A stretch of DNA of 64,000 nt from Mycobacterium sp. GA-1199 (GTDB lineage: Bacteria; Actinomycetota; Actinomycetes; Mycobacteriales; Mycobacteriaceae), in assembly GCF_001500045.1 (NCBI RefSeq), contig NZ_LQIX01000001.1, positions 1-64,000 on the forward strand, written 5' to 3'. A program made the position numbers and the translations under genes. Below, in pieces: positions 63,887 through 64,000 of the stretch (positions are counted from its first letter, which is position 1; the number at the start of each line of letters is the position of its first letter). Below the pieces are notes generated by a model. The model did no database searches. It was not told the DNA's origin and saw only the letters and a program-made list of their open reading frames with translations.

Positions 63887-64000
63887 CTATCCGATGCCTT
63901 GCCGAATCATCTGATCCAGTTCATGGAGAGGCATATCCAGTACGTGGCTGAACACTGGAACCTTCGAGGCTGGCAGGATTGCGACTCCGTCACGCAGACG
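63887..64000 (-). CDS. Possible 3' end of a gene entering from the right edge
   Basis: Reading left from 64000, 37 codons are open to a TAG at 63887-63889: RLRDGVAILPASKVPVFSHV then LDMPLHELDQMIRQ. The residue pattern is protein-like, but the fragment is too short to identify. Confidence 0.4.
   Translation of the reverse strand, partial: RLRDGVAILPASKVPVFSHVLDMPLHELDQMIRQGIG

Noticed and set aside
1..64000. CRISPR arrays, tRNA or rRNA genes, phage integrase
   Set aside because: I looked for regular direct repeats, tRNA-like cloverleaf ends and tyrosine or serine recombinase motifs near the accessory blocks and found none; absence by eye is not proof.

Overview
The window is high-GC DNA from an actinobacterium, very probably a Mycobacterium or Mycolicibacterium chromosome. 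The evidence is an MmpL-type RND transporter, an EspC-like type VII secretion partner, a DUF732 secreted protein, a variable-residue 3Fe-4S ferredoxin, a lipid-type type III polyketide synthase operon, a 'MGRHS' wall-hydrolase N-terminus, and frequent GTG/TTG starts with 4-bp ATGA overlaps. No tRNA, rRNA, integrase or CRISPR array was seen.

Layout. 0-2.3 kb: a redox operon (metal-dependent hydrolase, ferredoxin, ferredoxin reductase cut by the window edge). 2.4-7.3 kb: an MmpL transporter, type III PKS, methyltransferase and flavoprotein hydroxylase in one minus-strand operon with the logic of a phenolic-lipid (SrsABC-like) pathway. 7.4-16.5 kb: a frameshifted hydrolase-cyclase, small envelope proteins, an amidase, an M15-like wall protein, a methyltransferase, and a CrtI-like oxidoreductase divergent from a TetR regulator with palindromic sites between them.

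16.8-27 kb is accessory. It holds an exonuclease pseudogene and then three large genes: a Macro-TIR fusion, a TIR-TM-(WD40)x14 protein, and a membrane protein with tandem Rossmann-like domains, a RyR domain and a duplicated C-terminal module. An IS21-type element abuts the last gene, followed by a decayed second copy of the M15-like gene. I read the three-gene set as a candidate NAD+/nucleotide-signal immune system; this is inference from domain content.

30-42 kb is a second defence locus: a C5-cytosine DNA methyltransferase fused to an EndoIII-like domain with an intact iron-sulfur loop, convergent with an eight-gene operon for a small protein, a Z1 ATPase, a PD-(D/E)XK DUF4420-type protein (frameshifted), a paraMORC-like ATPase, two unknown proteins, a Vsr endonuclease and a MORC/MutL-like GHKL ATPase.

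42-64 kb is mostly mycobacterial core with small modules: a class C beta-lactamase-like hydrolase, a VapBC pair, a SEC-C protein, a type VII secretion toxin-like cassette with a glycine-rich membrane tail and likely immunity protein, a TetR gene with its own operator, a DsbA-like protein, peptide chain release factor 3, an esterase, a DUF4407 protein, a NERD-UvrD helicase, an SseB-like protein, and an ADP-ribosylglycohydrolase-phosphatase fusion divergent from an NrtR-type Nudix regulator. ADP-ribose/NAD chemistry thus recurs at two separate places.
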